A program made the position numbers and the translations under genes. This document shows, piece after piece, positions 32,266 through 44,509 of a stretch of DNA of 64,000 bases (the first letter of the stretch is position 1; the number at the start of each line of letters is the position of its first letter). The notes beneath the pieces were generated by a model. That model ran no database searches. It was not told the DNA's origin and worked only from the letters and a program-made list of their open reading frames with translations. Source of the stretch: Linyphia triangularis (lineage: Eukaryota; Arthropoda; Arachnida; Araneae; Linyphiidae). Location: the NCBI GenBank assembly GCA_963978545.1, contig OZ021730.1, forward strand, positions 1,902,201 through 1,966,200, given 5' to 3'.

Positions 32266-32936
32266 TTTTTTTTTTTTTTTAACTTACCATAGATGTTGAA
32301 ATTTACAATGCTTCTGTACTTGTCTTGTCTAGAAATTTATAATTATCTTGTCAACCAATACTATTTTCATTCTTGTATTCTTTGTATAATGACTCCGTAT
32401 TGAATACCGACCTATAAATCTTGTATTCTTGTTTTTGTTAGTTTGCTTAAGTTTAATTCATGTTTAGAATTTTTGACTTTTGTATATTATCCTTCTACTC
32501 CTTATCATTTATCTAATTGGTTGCTGGACCAAGGTTAATTTTTATTCTGATACCAACATATTATAATTAGAAATAATATAAATAGAACAACTGCAGCAAC
32601 CAATGGTAATATGATTTTAATTATGTTAATATATGAATTTTAATTATGTTATATTCCTTGTTCCTTGTTTTTGTTCCTATTGTGTGTGACTGTATGTTCG
32701 TTTTTCCTTATGCTTTTTGTAATGTAAGAAGAATGTTTTCCCTGTTAATGTTAATAATTTACTTTTTATATACCATATTCCCATGTATACTCACCCCTAA
32801 TTTTCAATAAAGCTGTTCCGGCAGTGCTGGGACGCTCGTGGGGCTTCCTCTCGGGCTGGGGTGTCACTTTCCTCCCGGCCAGGGTTTATCCAAGCTCTAA
32901 ACCCTTCGGGGTGAGTTCCCTGGCCTGGGCAGTCCA
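32174..32936. mobile_element. Unclassified insertion with TSD-like CAATCTATA flanks
   Basis: M1 is contiguous at 7915 (TTCAATCTATAGGGC) but here is split between CAATCTATA (about 32,166-32,174) and CAATCTATA (about 32,937-32,945). The block starts with the inverted arm above. A poly(T) run and ~520 bp of AT-rich DNA follow, then AATAAA near 32,807. A GC-rich ~120-bp tail (GGCAGTGCTGGGACGCTCG, CCCGGCCAGGG) closes it. The order could be a retro-insertion with 5' inversion. No ORF was found. Confidence 0.55.
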
Positions 32937-33229
32937 ATCTATACGGCTTTGTGGTGACATGCATCCCTTTACTATTTTTGCAAATTCGTTGTACTGATTG
33001 GGAACGTGTTTGAGTGGGTGGTGAGAGAAATGTGCATTTCTTATTATTTTTCTCCACCAAACAGAAATCGTTTCCTTAATAAGTTTACACATGTGTTTTC
33101 ATTTTACTTTTTGAGTTAGTACTATATCTTTGGAACATGGAGCCCCGTGACATGCAAGTTAAAATAAGTCTTTTTTTTTTCTTTTTACTTTCTCATGTCA
33201 ATTTGTAAATATTGAAGTTAAACTTTGAG

Positions 33230-36200
33230 TTTCACCACGGGCTGCCACTGGTGTCTGTTAGCTGGTATGAACCCCTCGAAAACCGATTTCCTCCGAAAAT
33301 TAGATTTTGTATCTTTCTCGTCATGCATAATTATTTGGATTCAAATTTTTAGCAGTTTGTTAAAAAATAAGAAAATTACAAAATAGAGTTTAAAATATTA
33401 ATAATACGAAAGTTACTTGTGAGGTAACACATTCATTCTTTGCCTTTACAGGGGTGCAACCAGAAAATGTATGTGGGAGGAGTTTTGAATCAAACTTTAA
33501 GTTTTCATGTGTATAAAAAGTCATAACTTCCTCGCACAACTTTCCCATACCATATCTGACAAATGTCATCAATATTTTTGCAGTTTTTTAATCTGTTACT
33601 TTTACAAATAACAATACATTAAAATGGTATTTGTCCAATTTTTTATTTAAACAAAACAAACCAAAGTTGGACTACATTTTAGAAGGATCCCTATTATCCA
33701 TATATTCTGGATTATAAATTAATATAAAAAAGTTATCGTTTTTGTAAATTTGATTAGAAAGCGGTACTATTTTAGGTAAAGGGACAAACGCCAATAACAG
33801 GGTGACTTTTTAATATTTTATGGCACTTTAAACGTAAGGGCAAGTGGCACGGAAACACTACAACGGCATTTGTAGAACAGGAACATCCATATTTTAACAA
33901 TTCTTTTCAACAACACTTTATATTGACATAAGTAGAGTAATAGTATAACCAATAAAAACAGATTATTTAAAAAATCTTTTCTGTGCATTGTCACTTTTTA
34001 TATTCATTACACAGCGCCGTTATCAAAAACATATCTATCAGAAAAATGTATGGCATACTACGTTTCCCAAATTTCTTTATTAAAAATTAACGTGAATTTT
34101 TGCTCTCACATCCAAATATAATTGATTTATTCAGATCCTTTAAAAACTAGGACAGTTTCCCTTAAAAGACCACCCGGAAAGCAACACCATCACGTGGATA
34201 TCGATTTAACGATATTCCGGTGCAGTATTGCATCTGTATAGATATTACGTCATAAAATCTCTGGCCTATGCTGAGAAAAGATAATGGCTACACTTCATTC
34301 AGACAATTTAACAGTTGGACAACTCAGAAATATCATATTTAAATAAGAAACGCCTTCCAAGTGGTCACACAACTGGAACAAATTTTGATTATGAATGTTA
34401 GGAATTATAGAAAACTCCCATCAAATAGCACATTAATTCGATTTATATAGTAATAAAATTCAGATTATCATCAAATGAACCAATACGTTCAATATGGGTT
34501 CTGTTATGGGTAGCTTTGCCGCTTTGAATAAGTATTAAACTTGATTGGTTTTATTTGATGACTTAGCAACAACTACAAGACCACCAGACTATAATGAAAG
34601 GAAACATCGCAAAACAAGAATCAAGGCTACACTGGTTTGAAAGGAAGGCTAAGGTACACTAGAGGGTCGATATTTTTTTATTTTTTTTAAAGTCTACGGG
34701 TGCAAAGGAAACTGCTTGTTAGTTCCGTTTTCTCCCACTAAACAAAGGTGACCCTGCAATCCAACAACATTTGTAAATGTCATATAGTGATATTAACATT
34801 CTTGCCGTAATTCAATCCTACTGAAAATTGGCAGATAAATTCATGTCGAGGACAATGCCTTCTATCAAATTTTGAAAGCCTTCTATAAATTTCACTGTCA
34901 CTAAAAGGTTGCTTGAACACGCTCGTGTATCCTCAGATACTAAAAAATTAACAACTTGCTGTCATCCAGGCATTCTGAAATTTAACAGGTGGATTCGTTG
35001 TCGATAAGGTTGCATTATATAATATTTATAGAAGGGGATGTCACTATTACTAAAAGGTCGCTTTTACACACGCTTCTATCTTCAGAATAACAACAACAAC
35101 AAAAATAATAATAACATGTCATCATCCAATCTGGCTGATATTTAACAGATAGATTTGTTACTTTTACTTAATTCTAAAAATAGATATCAAAGTATCATAT
35201 TTGATGCCTAATAATGAAGTCGATTAAAGTCGACAAAAAATTGCAAATTGCCAAACCCTCGATAATTGCCAATTCGACTAAATATTGCCAGACCTGGTAG
35301 CCCTGACCAAGCAAAGAAATTGACTGCTACTGGTTGATATTTGCAGCGCCACTTGTTAACTGCGGCTGTTTCCAATGTTTACTGTTAGTTGTAACGGAAA
35401 GGAGTTTAGCACTAGTTGCTATTAAGTGTAGCCTTGCCTTTTACCGCCACATTTTCAAAACAAGTCGAAATCTATTTCAATTAAAAATTAAATTAAGAAA
35501 TGTAATCTGCTTGGCGAGATTTGCTGCATTATTAGCTTTTTTTTTTATGTTTATACGGAGTGTTGTCTCAAATAAAGTCTGTTTGGCTAGATTTGTGTCC
35601 GGGAAATGAAAAAGGGCCTATTTTTTTTTTTTTTTTTTATAAATAAACCTCCTTTTCTACTAGTATTATACAGTAGTTTTCTCTACTTGTAAGGAATTAG
35701 TAGCTATATATAAATTCATGGATACGCGTGATTATGAACTTTGTTTCTTGAATTTACAGAAAATAACGTGATACTAAAGACTAAATACCGCGCGGATAAT
35801 TAGCATAACGTTAATGGTGATTCACCTCTGCACTTTCCAGCCGTTACGTGGAGAGCAATGCTCACTCTACAGGCGATTCTGTCCAGTCTGTGTTGAAAAA
35901 TATTTGATTGCAGTGGTTGTGAACTTGTGAGAACGTGATCGAGTGTAGTCATGCTTGTACAAATCAATACTGTAACAATCGACTGCCGCGTCACCTAACG
36001 CTAATAGAATAAACTAATTTTTTATTTAATTTCCTTACATTTAATTGAATGTTACATAAACAATACAAGTTGTTGGAATCCCCGTTTAGTAACAGTTTAC
36101 GACATATTAATTTTAAAGAATAATTATCACCATGCAACACTATTTTATTTGACTTTACTAGGATTGAGAAGCAATTTAGAACATTCTTAAATTGAATACA

Positions 36201-36300
36201 AGAGCATAAAGAAAAAAATAGAATTCCAAATATTCTTAACATATCATTATTCAACACGCTTGTCTGATTCAGAAAGTAATTATAAAGTAATAGTAACATA
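33230..36300. repeat. Module M2, copy 1 (3 kb)
   Basis: It aligns with 60,090-64,000 throughout and with 52,780-53,150 at its start. Landmarks are GTGGGAGGAGTTTTGAATCA (33,474), ACAGCGCCGTTATCAAAAAC (34,011), CACGTGGATATCGATTTAAC (34,192), a degenerate ~150-bp tandem repeat at 34,800-35,180 (ACTAAAAGGT(T/C)GCTT), GCCAGACCTGGTAGCCCTGA (35,289) and a TATATATAAATTC at 35,704. Identity to copy 2 is roughly 85-90% up to about 35,640, then near 100% to about 36,200. Short minus-strand frames here look non-coding. Confidence 0.75.
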
Positions 36301-37981
36301 ATGAGAAAGGAAACGATTTTTAAACAAATGAAATCTAAAATCCGAATAAAAAAAAAAAACGTGAATAATGTGAAACATCATATCAATCGCCAATGGTATG
36401 TGGGTTGCATTTAAGTGTTTTCATTAGAATGCGTTGGCAACTTGTATTTTATTCACTGTCATTGGTAAGTTTGCTGACAGTAATGCGGTTTTTATTCTTG
36501 GACTGCCTAAAAAGAGACTCAACTTTTAAAACTTTTAAACGAGTAAATTGACATTTGCAATCAAGACAATAATTTGCAAATATGCAATTGTTTCTTCTAG
36601 AATAAGCGTATAATAAGGAAAAATGTTATTTTCTGAACACCCTGTAAAATAAAACTGCTTAATTTGTATAAAATAAAAAATTTACGACACTTGAAGGTTT
36701 TTCAAATCTTTCAAAGGTATTTAAAATTTTATAATTTTCAACATATGTATTTAACGCGTACAATGTTGAAAGTACGCAATTTCAAATAGTAAGCAACCTT
36801 TGAAGAAATTTTAATTTTAATTCCTCTTATTATGAATGAATAGCTACATGATTGTTAAATAGCAGTAAATGATTTTTTTTTTTACAAATTGATGTCATAA
36901 CCTTCTTTAGTTAGAAATAGGAACCGCTAATGTATGAAACCCTCTTTCTACAACTCTGAATTTAGAAATAATTGTTTTACTACAATTTTACAAATTTCAC
37001 TCTACCCATTCCAAAAAAAATCGTCATTTGCACCACTAGAAAAGTTTAAAATTTATATATATAATTACATTATATCTAGACATTTGTTTATATTCATTAC
37101 GTACACCGTTTTTTCATGTGCTCTGTACAATGTTGCATCGAAGTACATGATCATAAATAGAGAATTGTCTAGGTGTTGTACACATGGATCAAGGTAAACA
37201 TTGGTACTTAATCTTAACTTTGGAATAATTGAGGACTAGAAGTGGCAAACGCATATAAGGCTTTGACTAAGTACCAGATTGAATGAGAATTATTGCTACA
37301 AGAGTTCGCACAAGGCGTCTTCCACTTTGTATAGCTCGGTCTCAAGGACATTAATTCGTAAAAAAAGATTTTCGATTTTTTTTTTCTGGTACTTAGGTCG
37401 TTTTTTATTTCTAGTCTGCATTCATCGATGGATTGTCAGTTTTGACAGAATTTTTTTTTTCGGGAAACATTTCTATTTTTCTTGGTTGCTTTTCGAAAGA
37501 TGACAACAATCTCCAAATGAAATGAACCTATAACGGAAAAAAAAAGAAGAAATCTTCGTTTTTTTTTAAGTAGTTTTTTAAGCAGCATTTTTTTTTTTTT
37601 ATTTGTTCGAAATTGCGCATGTGTATGAACTAGCTGCCATTGAATATTTTATGCTTTTCAGAAATTTCCAAACAAAAAACCCAGGCTCTACCTATTTCGA
37701 TCAAGATCGCTGTTTTAATGTCCACTTAACATCTCCACTTCCGAAATTTCTGTAAAATGACAAAAAAAAAAATTTCCCTTGAGCATAATCCACCAATTAC
37801 TGTTTTACATACCATAAAGCTTAACATATCTATCGGGGGGGAAATTAGCTGTTTTGGACATGAAATTTTTTCAAGTGAGGAAATTATAAAAACGAAAACG
37901 ACAAATTACTCAAATGCATGACAAATTCAAATGCAGTGACCGGTAAGGAATGGATTCCGCACAACTCAACAAAGTCAAGGT
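36301..37981. other. AT-rich non-coding interval
   Basis: No recognised element or gene is seen. Open frames such as 36,934-37,197 and 37,279-37,503 (plus) are rich in Phe, Ile and Lys and lack any recognisable domain. Poly(T) and poly(A) runs are frequent. Confidence 0.4.
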
Positions 37982-39306
37982 TTGGGGGGGAGGGGGGGGG
38001 GGGGGAAACGAAGACAAACGCCATTTTTTTTTTCAATATATGTTATTGACATTCGTTTCGAGTTCTTTCGACTTTCACAATTTTATACTAAATTAATTAA
38101 AATTAAAGGATTTAGCAACAAAACAAGCGGTATAGTTCATTTTACTAAGCTTCAAAGTTGGACTCTTTCTGTTCAGTTTACATTGAGTGTGACGCCCATT
38201 CAACAATGTATTAAATCCCTCAAACACAAATTCCCTCTTTCAAATAAATCATAGCTTCATATTATCATCAGTATATTTTTCCCACGCGCATGCGCATTAG
38301 AAAATATCGATATATCGGTGACTTTAATCGATATTTAAAAAAAAGTTATAGATAAAAATATCGCTGGATCGATATTGCCGACCTCTAGAATTACGTGATT
38401 TTTTTGATTTTTTTTTAATTCCACTAAATGGATTGCAAATGTTCTAATTATGAAAAAAAACTTTGTTTTAAATTCGTCTTTCGCATATTTATTCTATGAT
38501 TAAAAATTAAAGGACGTATTTTCGGAATTGGGCTGAAACCAGAAATCATGTGACCAACAAGAAAGTAAGTGTTACTTAGAACTCCGTTCCGTAGCAATGT
38601 AAATTTGAATCCAATAGAGTTGCTTCAAGTATGCGGGGTTTTGTTTTGATTTGAAGCATAGTGAAATCTTTCTAAGCTATTTAAAGTACTGCATAAGCAA
38701 GGGTGCCTAGAAAGGGGACTCGTGATGCAATCTGCGCCATAAAAAAAAATTGGGGGGGGGGAGGGAGAAGTGATAAGAAATTGGAAAATATTGTGATTTG
38801 TCATAAAAAATAAAATAATCAGAAAAATAGTCAAAATTTTGCACACAAAAAAGTGTGGTAGGGGGGGGGGGGAGGGGGAGTTTAGGATGTATAAGTTTCC
38901 TTGTGGATTGATGGGGGGAGTGCGGTTCAGCTACCTTTTTAATTGTAAAGGGTTTTGGGGGGGGGGGGGGTTGAATCGATATATTATTATGCACCATATA
39001 CCAAATATTTAATATCAGATCAGGGTAGTAGTTCTAAAAAAATATATACCGGTACGTAGGATTTCCGATTGTGGTGGAAAACTCAATCGAAGGTGATTTT
39101 TTTAACTAAAAAATATTTTACATAATAATTTACAATGAAAAAGTTAAGTACCAGAATTTTACGTATTTATTTTCTAATTTTTATCGCAATACAAGTGCTA
39201 ACTTATACAAGTTATTTATTACTAATTATACAAAAAAAAAAAAAAGTGGTGGTACGCCGTATTGTCCCTACTATACCCCTGTAATTGAAAAAGGGGGGGG
39301 GGGGAG
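37982..39306 (+). repeat. Cluster of long G-tracts
   Basis: Five runs of about 10-20 G, all on the plus strand, lie at about 37,983-38,006, 38,752-38,762, 38,862-38,879, 38,956-38,970 and 39,292-39,304. Several are interrupted by single A (GGGGGGGGAGGGG). C-tracts follow at about 39,955-39,968 and 40,720-40,730. Such runs are rare in this AT-rich window and could form G-quadruplexes. Confidence 0.75.
38298..38387. mobile_element. Short remnant of the ATCGAT-rich hAT-type MITE
   Basis: ATATCGATATATCGGTGAC and the right end ATATTGCCGACCTCTA match the MITE family at 3020 and 9881. The interior is deleted and only ~90 bp remain. The left terminus is mutated (TAGAAAATATCG) and no 8-bp TSD is recognisable. 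Confidence 0.6.
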
Positions 39307-39629
39307 AATAATGTTTAATATACTTTACTATCTTTGTGATTTCGAGGATGTGTCTATATTTTAGTACTTAATTGTATATATATAATAGGAAGTCCTAGTA
39401 AGGACCATTCCCTTACTCACTATGTTACAATCTTTTAGCCCAGTGCATTTAAAAACTACTAAGTAAAAAATCTTAAAATTTAGTGAGCAGGTACGAAAAT
39501 GATCACTTAAAGAAATGACACAAATTAAAAACTCGAAAATAGAATATATTTCATTTTTTGTTTTAAATCCTTACGTCAGTGCATATGCAGAGGCTTCTAA
39601 TGGTTTTGCTATTTTAATATTTATTTATA

Positions 39630-41095
39630 ATAGACTAGGGGGCTCCACCCCCTGCTCGCTAACGCTCGCCAACCCCCGAACGCTCTCGCTGCCCTCGCGT
39701 TGGAGATCCTTACACGATCTCCAAAGGGGATTTCGCTCCCTTTTGGTGACCCCCTACCTTGGCTGCGTATTGATAAAACCTAAGAAATAGAATAGCTGGG
39801 GATTTTTAACGCAATTCCTGTCATTCATTCTTGAATAGGTACTTTTGTTTTGCCTCTCTACCGTCATGTTGCCGATGTTATTGAAATATGAATGACAACT
39901 TCGATTACCACTGATATGCCATAAACCGTTACCAGAGAGCTTTGCATTATTCCTCCCCCCCCCCCCCGGGCCCGAAATCGAAGAGGTAATTTAATTGACA
40001 TTTTCGATAACCTTCGAGATGAAAAATTGAAAACAGAAATAAGTAACTGTTGCAACAAGCACAATTAACACATAAACAAAACTCATAAATTAAACACAAA
40101 AGAAATGTTGATACACAAGCACTAACAGACGCTAATTGAGACTTTTTGCTAGGCGACTACAAGAAAGCACAATAGAAAGACATTTTTTAATATTAGCGAA
40201 CACGCATGCCACAACATTGAGGTATTCTAAAAAATTCCCTAATTTGTCGGGGAATTTTTTCTAATTTCCACAACTCTTCCGATGAGTAGACACCCCGATA
40301 AAATACAATCGTTGGGGAAACGCCTGAAAAATTCATAATAAAGAATAGAATTAACACAAAAAACAAAAAGAAACATTGGCCTTTAACCGCAACCGTTAAA
40401 TAAAACAAGAACAATTATCGTTTAAACAAAAATCATAAAAGAAACGCCAAAGAAATATTAGTACACACAAGCAGATTTTCGCTCTGGCTCACCACGTAAA
40501 AAAAAAATGTTTTGATGTTGTAGATTGCCCATTTTGCACATTTAAACAATAGAAAAAGATTTTCACACTTGAATAAAAAGAAATCACAATTAACAATAGG
40601 ATTTACACAAAAAAAACCGATGCATGTGAAAAAGATTTTCGCTCTTGAAAAATAAAAATTCATAAATAATAATCTAAACAACCAAATAAGAGACCTAGTA
40701 AACACCAAAGTCATATCCCCCCCCCCTCCCTTCACACAGGCCAATTTTTCACGTATAGCAATTAAACAATAGAAAAATATTTTCGCAATTGAATAAAAAG
40801 AAATTATAGAATAAACAATAGAATTTACACAAAAACCAAAGTCATAAAATTCATAATTAACAATCGCACAAAAACCATTGTTTTTTTTAAAAAAATTGCA
40901 TAATTAAAACTACACAAAAAACCAAAGTAATAAAATTCATAATTAGCAATCACTTGAAGACGCTCTGTTTATCGAAAAATATTTTAAACTACAACTAGAA
41001 GGCCAAAACTTCTTATGCTGAACATTTCAGAACTCTACTCCAATTCTAAGTAGGTTTCTATAGATCCACAGACAGACACACAGCTTGTTTTATTA
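39630..41095 (+). mobile_element. Unclassified element: GC-rich hairpin head, AT-rich repetitive body, microsatellite-like tail
   Basis: The head (39,640-39,775) is ~60% GC, very unlike its surroundings. It can fold: GGGGGCTCCACCCCC, TTGGAGAT...ATCTCCAA and AAAGGGG...CCCTTTT. The body (40,320-40,960) repeats words such as AATAGAATTTACACAAAAA and AAATTCATAATTA in tandem imperfect copies. The end at about 41,070-41,095 reads CACAGACAGACACACAGC followed by TTTATTATTATAG. Head plus (CAGA)-like tail resembles a non-autonomous mobile element, but I see no TSD, boundary pair or second copy here, so this is a proposal. C-tracts at 39,955 and 40,720 interrupt it. Confidence 0.35.
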
Positions 41096-41850
41096 TTATA
41101 GCTAGCAATATCTAAGCCTTTGACCACCATTTTAATGGATTAGGAATCTTAATTCTCTAACTGGCACATTTTAGTGCCTGGAACAAATGTATTCATAAAT
41201 TTTCTTAAACTTGCAGGATAAAGTGTCAAACAACACTTACTAGTCTTCTAGAAGGATTTGGATAAAGTCTTCAAAATTCTTCTTTGGTATTTAAGAGTGG
41301 GACTTAAAAAGTATGTGTTTTTATTATGCGCCTTCAACATCATGTTTACTCATTTGACAGTAAGATGTGGAAACTCTTGACCATATTTTTTTGTTAGTTT
41401 TTGCCACAACAATGTCCTCTATTTCCATATACGTGTTTTTTTGTTAGTTTCATTATCCCGTTTTATCTTGTGCCGGTTTCAGTCATAGAACTTCATAATA
41501 TCTTCATAGATTAGTAACATAATGCATTTAATATTACTTAAATCACCAAAAATTGAACATTCTCACTTTGAAAGAGTTCGATCCACGATTAAAATAATAA
41601 TAATTACAATCGAACTTTTTTTTTTACTGAATTCAATCCTTTCAATATTATGTTAACGTGTGAGCAATTGAAAGTAATATTTTCCCCTAAAAACAAAGTT
41701 TTAAAAAAATTTCCCTAATTTAGATGTAACTTTTAGGTGCAATTTATTAAAATAATTTTGAGCTCAGATCGACTTTCATTATGTTTGACCACAATGTAAA
41801 AAAAAAAAAAAAAAAAAAAATTATTCATTTCATGCAATTGAACTAACTCT
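41096..41850. other. AT-rich non-coding interval
   Basis: No gene or element boundary was found. A poly(A) run lies at about 41,798-41,820. Confidence 0.4.
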
Positions 41851-42240
41851 TTTTTGCCTCCAAAACTTAATAAAATGCATTGTCATCGACAACGTGTCTG
41901 TCAACCAAATTTTATTTCGATTGGATGAAGGCAAGTAGATTAATTAGTCCTCCGAAGAGGAAATGGAAACCTGTATAAAAGCTACCTTTTTAAACAACAG
42001 CACCCAAAACGATAGAATGCAAAATGTCATTGATTACGAATTTATCCGCCTAATTTAAGATCGATTGGATGAAGTTAACTCGGTTACTTAACCCTACAAA
42101 GCAACAATAACAGCTCTTGTAATAGCCTCCTTTTAGTGAAAGTCCCCAAAATTTGATAGAATACATTCTCACCGAAAACGAATCTGTCTGCCAAGTTTCG
42201 GTTTGATTGGATGACGGCAATTCGGTAAATTAACTCACCA
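41851..42240 (+). repeat. Degenerate tandem repeat, ~140-bp unit, three copies
   Basis: Units near 41,851, 42,001 and 42,136 share the order ATAGAATGCA(A/T)..., then a CTGTC(A/T)(A/G)CCAA-like word, then GATTGGATGA(A/C)G, and an ATTAACTC-like end. They are diverged from each other and non-coding. Confidence 0.6.
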
Positions 42241-42594
42241 CATATTTACCTGTCACAAATATATCCACAAAAAAAAAAAATCGAAGTGAATATAAAGGAT
42301 TTAAAAAAAAAAATTAAATTATTTGACCAAATCACATTATTAAAAGTATTCAATATCGTATTATTTAGATTTAGTCACTTCTTTAACCCTAGCTAACAAT
42401 TAAAAAATAAAAGAATAACCGAACTCCATCCCCAAGCGTAGAAGAAATATTAAACATACACATGAACATTGAACACTTCTTGTCGGTCTAAAAATGCATT
42501 AAGAAAAAAAGAAGAAAAGAAAAGAAAGAAAGAGAGAGAAAATCAGCAGCAAAAAGCAAAAAACCCAAATGGTGCCTTTCGTTCCATGAATTAT

Positions 42595-43245
42595 AGTCTG
42601 TTCTTTAACTGAAGCCATTATAAATCTCTGTCACTTACGATGTATTCATGCGCGCGTTCAAGAAAATTATAAAATTTAGAGAAATTACATTGTAGCATTT
42701 TAAATACAATTCTTAAAAATATTAATTTTGTACCATTTGAAAGAAAATGAATAACTCTTCAGATTGCTCTATTTACATTTTCTTTTTGGTGTTGTAAAAA
42801 TTTTTTATTAGCTTTCGAACTCAAACTTGAAAAGATGGAATTTTTTGAAAATATTTAAAAAATACTCCTCTACGAAATATTAAGCCATCATTACTCATAA
42901 CCATAAAAAACATTTCGAATTTTTTATATGGTGAAAAATTAATTAGAATATTTTTTAAATTCTATAGAACAGTGTTGTAATTATTTAAATGAAAGTCTCC
43001 TATACTTTAACATTGAGATTCAAAATGTAGGTGGCGTGTCGATAACAGCCTTAAGAACTGTTTCAGAACCTTATGCCCCGGTCAAAACCCTTTGTGCCCA
43101 TTTCTCCACACCCAGTGGCGGCAGTTGTATCTTCTCTTTAGACTTAGTAGATTTCAAGTGACGCCAGCCCGAAGGCACTATTCCTCTGATCAAAGATTGC
43201 CGGAAGGGCGTTCATACAAAGTAAAATAATCTTATTGGTATATTC
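42595..43245 (-). repeat. Dispersed repeat, inverted copy, with LINE2-type 3' tail; empty site for the Mutator-like element
   Basis: This is the reverse complement of 16,458-16,704 plus 18,001-18,463. The join CCCGGTCAAAACCC near 43,080 corresponds to the uninterrupted target of the element at 16,714-17,991. The high-coordinate end (about 43,126-43,245) is a LINE 3' tail with the hairpin word mutated to GCCGGAAGGGC. Confidence 0.75.
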
Positions 43246-43345
43246 AACACTAGCGTCTCTTTCCCGCACTGACATCCTATGGGAAGACGATTTTGGTTGA
43301 GTACAATTTTTCTTGCGGGGGGTGAGGAAGAATGTTGATAGTCCA

Positions 43346-43367
43346 TACGTCACGATCACGTGACGTA
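43346..43367. promoter_or_regulatory. Dyad with CRE half-sites and an E-box
   Basis: TACGTCACG at 43,346-43,354 and its exact inverse CGTGACGTA at 43,359-43,367 are separated by 4 nt. The dyad contains two TGACGT/ACGTCA half-sites (CREB/ATF-type) and the E-box CACGTG (43,357-43,362). The surrounding 43,250-43,400 is GC-richer than average. It resembles promoter-proximal DNA, but no promoter, start site or dependent gene is proven. Confidence 0.35.
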
Positions 43368-44509
43368 ACTGATTCGGGGGAATGACGGATGATCATGAGG
43401 AAGAATGAGATTTGTGTTTGTGCTGGTATTTTTTAAAAAAGTTATAAAAAAAGCCCGGAAAAGTTATCCAACAATCAAGGAGTTTGTTGTAAGGTTTCTT
43501 ATTCACTCGGACAGCAGAATTCCACTTTACCCATCAATAAGAAGCTGCTACAAACCAGCTCTAACCTGTATGCTACACATAACTCCAATAAGCGTGTTAA
43601 ACAGATGTAAACAAACAATTTGATGTAGGCCATTCTGAAAATTTTGCTGCCATTGATTAATCAATTCCAATACATGGTGCTGACTTTCTGTGGTATTTAA
43701 TCTATTAAAATACCTGAAGACGTATTTACTTTTAAACCTGATTGCATACTTCCAGATCAATGTGTTTCTCATCTCTACTTTCTACAATTACAATATATGC
43801 CCTTTCCGACTATCACAAAATCCCAAGAATTTCAGAAAGATAAATAATTCAAGACATCATATATAGAATCGTGGCCTTCCAAACACAGCAAAGCCAAGAT
43901 TTCTTCTCTCCAAATGACATGATGCTGTTAAAGTGGTGGATTTTGAATTCTTGCTCAAGCATCATTAGATCATGTAAAACCCATGGAGTTCACCATTAAT
44001 TGTTGCTGAAGAAGTATTTAGCTTTTTTACGAAAATTTAGTATTTTGAATTGCTACATTAGCCTGCTGAAAAGGCAGCTTTTGTTTGCCTTTGAACTCGA
44101 GAACTATATTGTGAGCCTTTTACAAAATTTAGGGACTGCTGGCTTCGAAAAACAAAAGCGTTTATTATTTTCTGGGAATATATATTTCTTTGACTTTTGC
44201 TTTCACTTATCAATACAGGTGACTGCAAATTTCAAGTTTTGTTGCGTTTTTGTCAAGTTTTTAAAGTTCTATTTTCTAAAATTTATTTGCCAGTAATAGG
44301 CTAGAAAAGAAAAAGTTGGTGACACGCAAGTTAATCAAGAAATTTGTTAATTACTCTTTGTGTTCTGATTCGGGGAAATTTGCCAGCGAGTATTTATATA
44401 TTGGCAGGATGGAATGAGTTAATTAGATATTAAGCGTTGTTTTGGAAGGAGCTCAGCACTTATTTACTTTTGCTTGGCCTGAAATAATGTGCAATGATGG
44501 TATTATTAT
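43368..44509. other. Low-repeat interval, no confirmed gene
   Basis: Open frames exist on both strands (plus 43,405-43,623; minus 43,548-43,772; plus 44,000-44,296). The minus one (ESQHHVLELINQWQQNFQNG) has the most protein-like composition. None has a recognisable domain or clear splice context. Confidence 0.3.

Larger units (their letters stand above)
31476..33240. repeat. M5 start then module M1, copy 2
   Basis: The first ~90 bp resume the M5 sequence broken by the LINEs. From about 31,750 it matches 7320-8240: AAGTGTCGATCAGCAAG-type word at 31,850, CTCCGATAAATAGCAAA at 31,992, CATGCATCCCTTTACTATTT at 32,958 and TTACACATGTGTTTTC at 33,083. A 763-bp insertion (32,174-32,936) is present here and absent at 7915. 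Non-coding. Confidence 0.7.

Noticed and set aside
35800..35994. 64-codon minus-strand frame identical at 63,548-63,742
   Set aside because: It is short, has no recognisable domain and lies in a segment that is nucleotide-identical as a whole, so protein-level conservation cannot be claimed.
37982..38254. Open frame starting in a G-tract (MGGRGGGG...)
   Set aside because: Low-complexity start followed by AT-rich chance composition; no homology recognisable.
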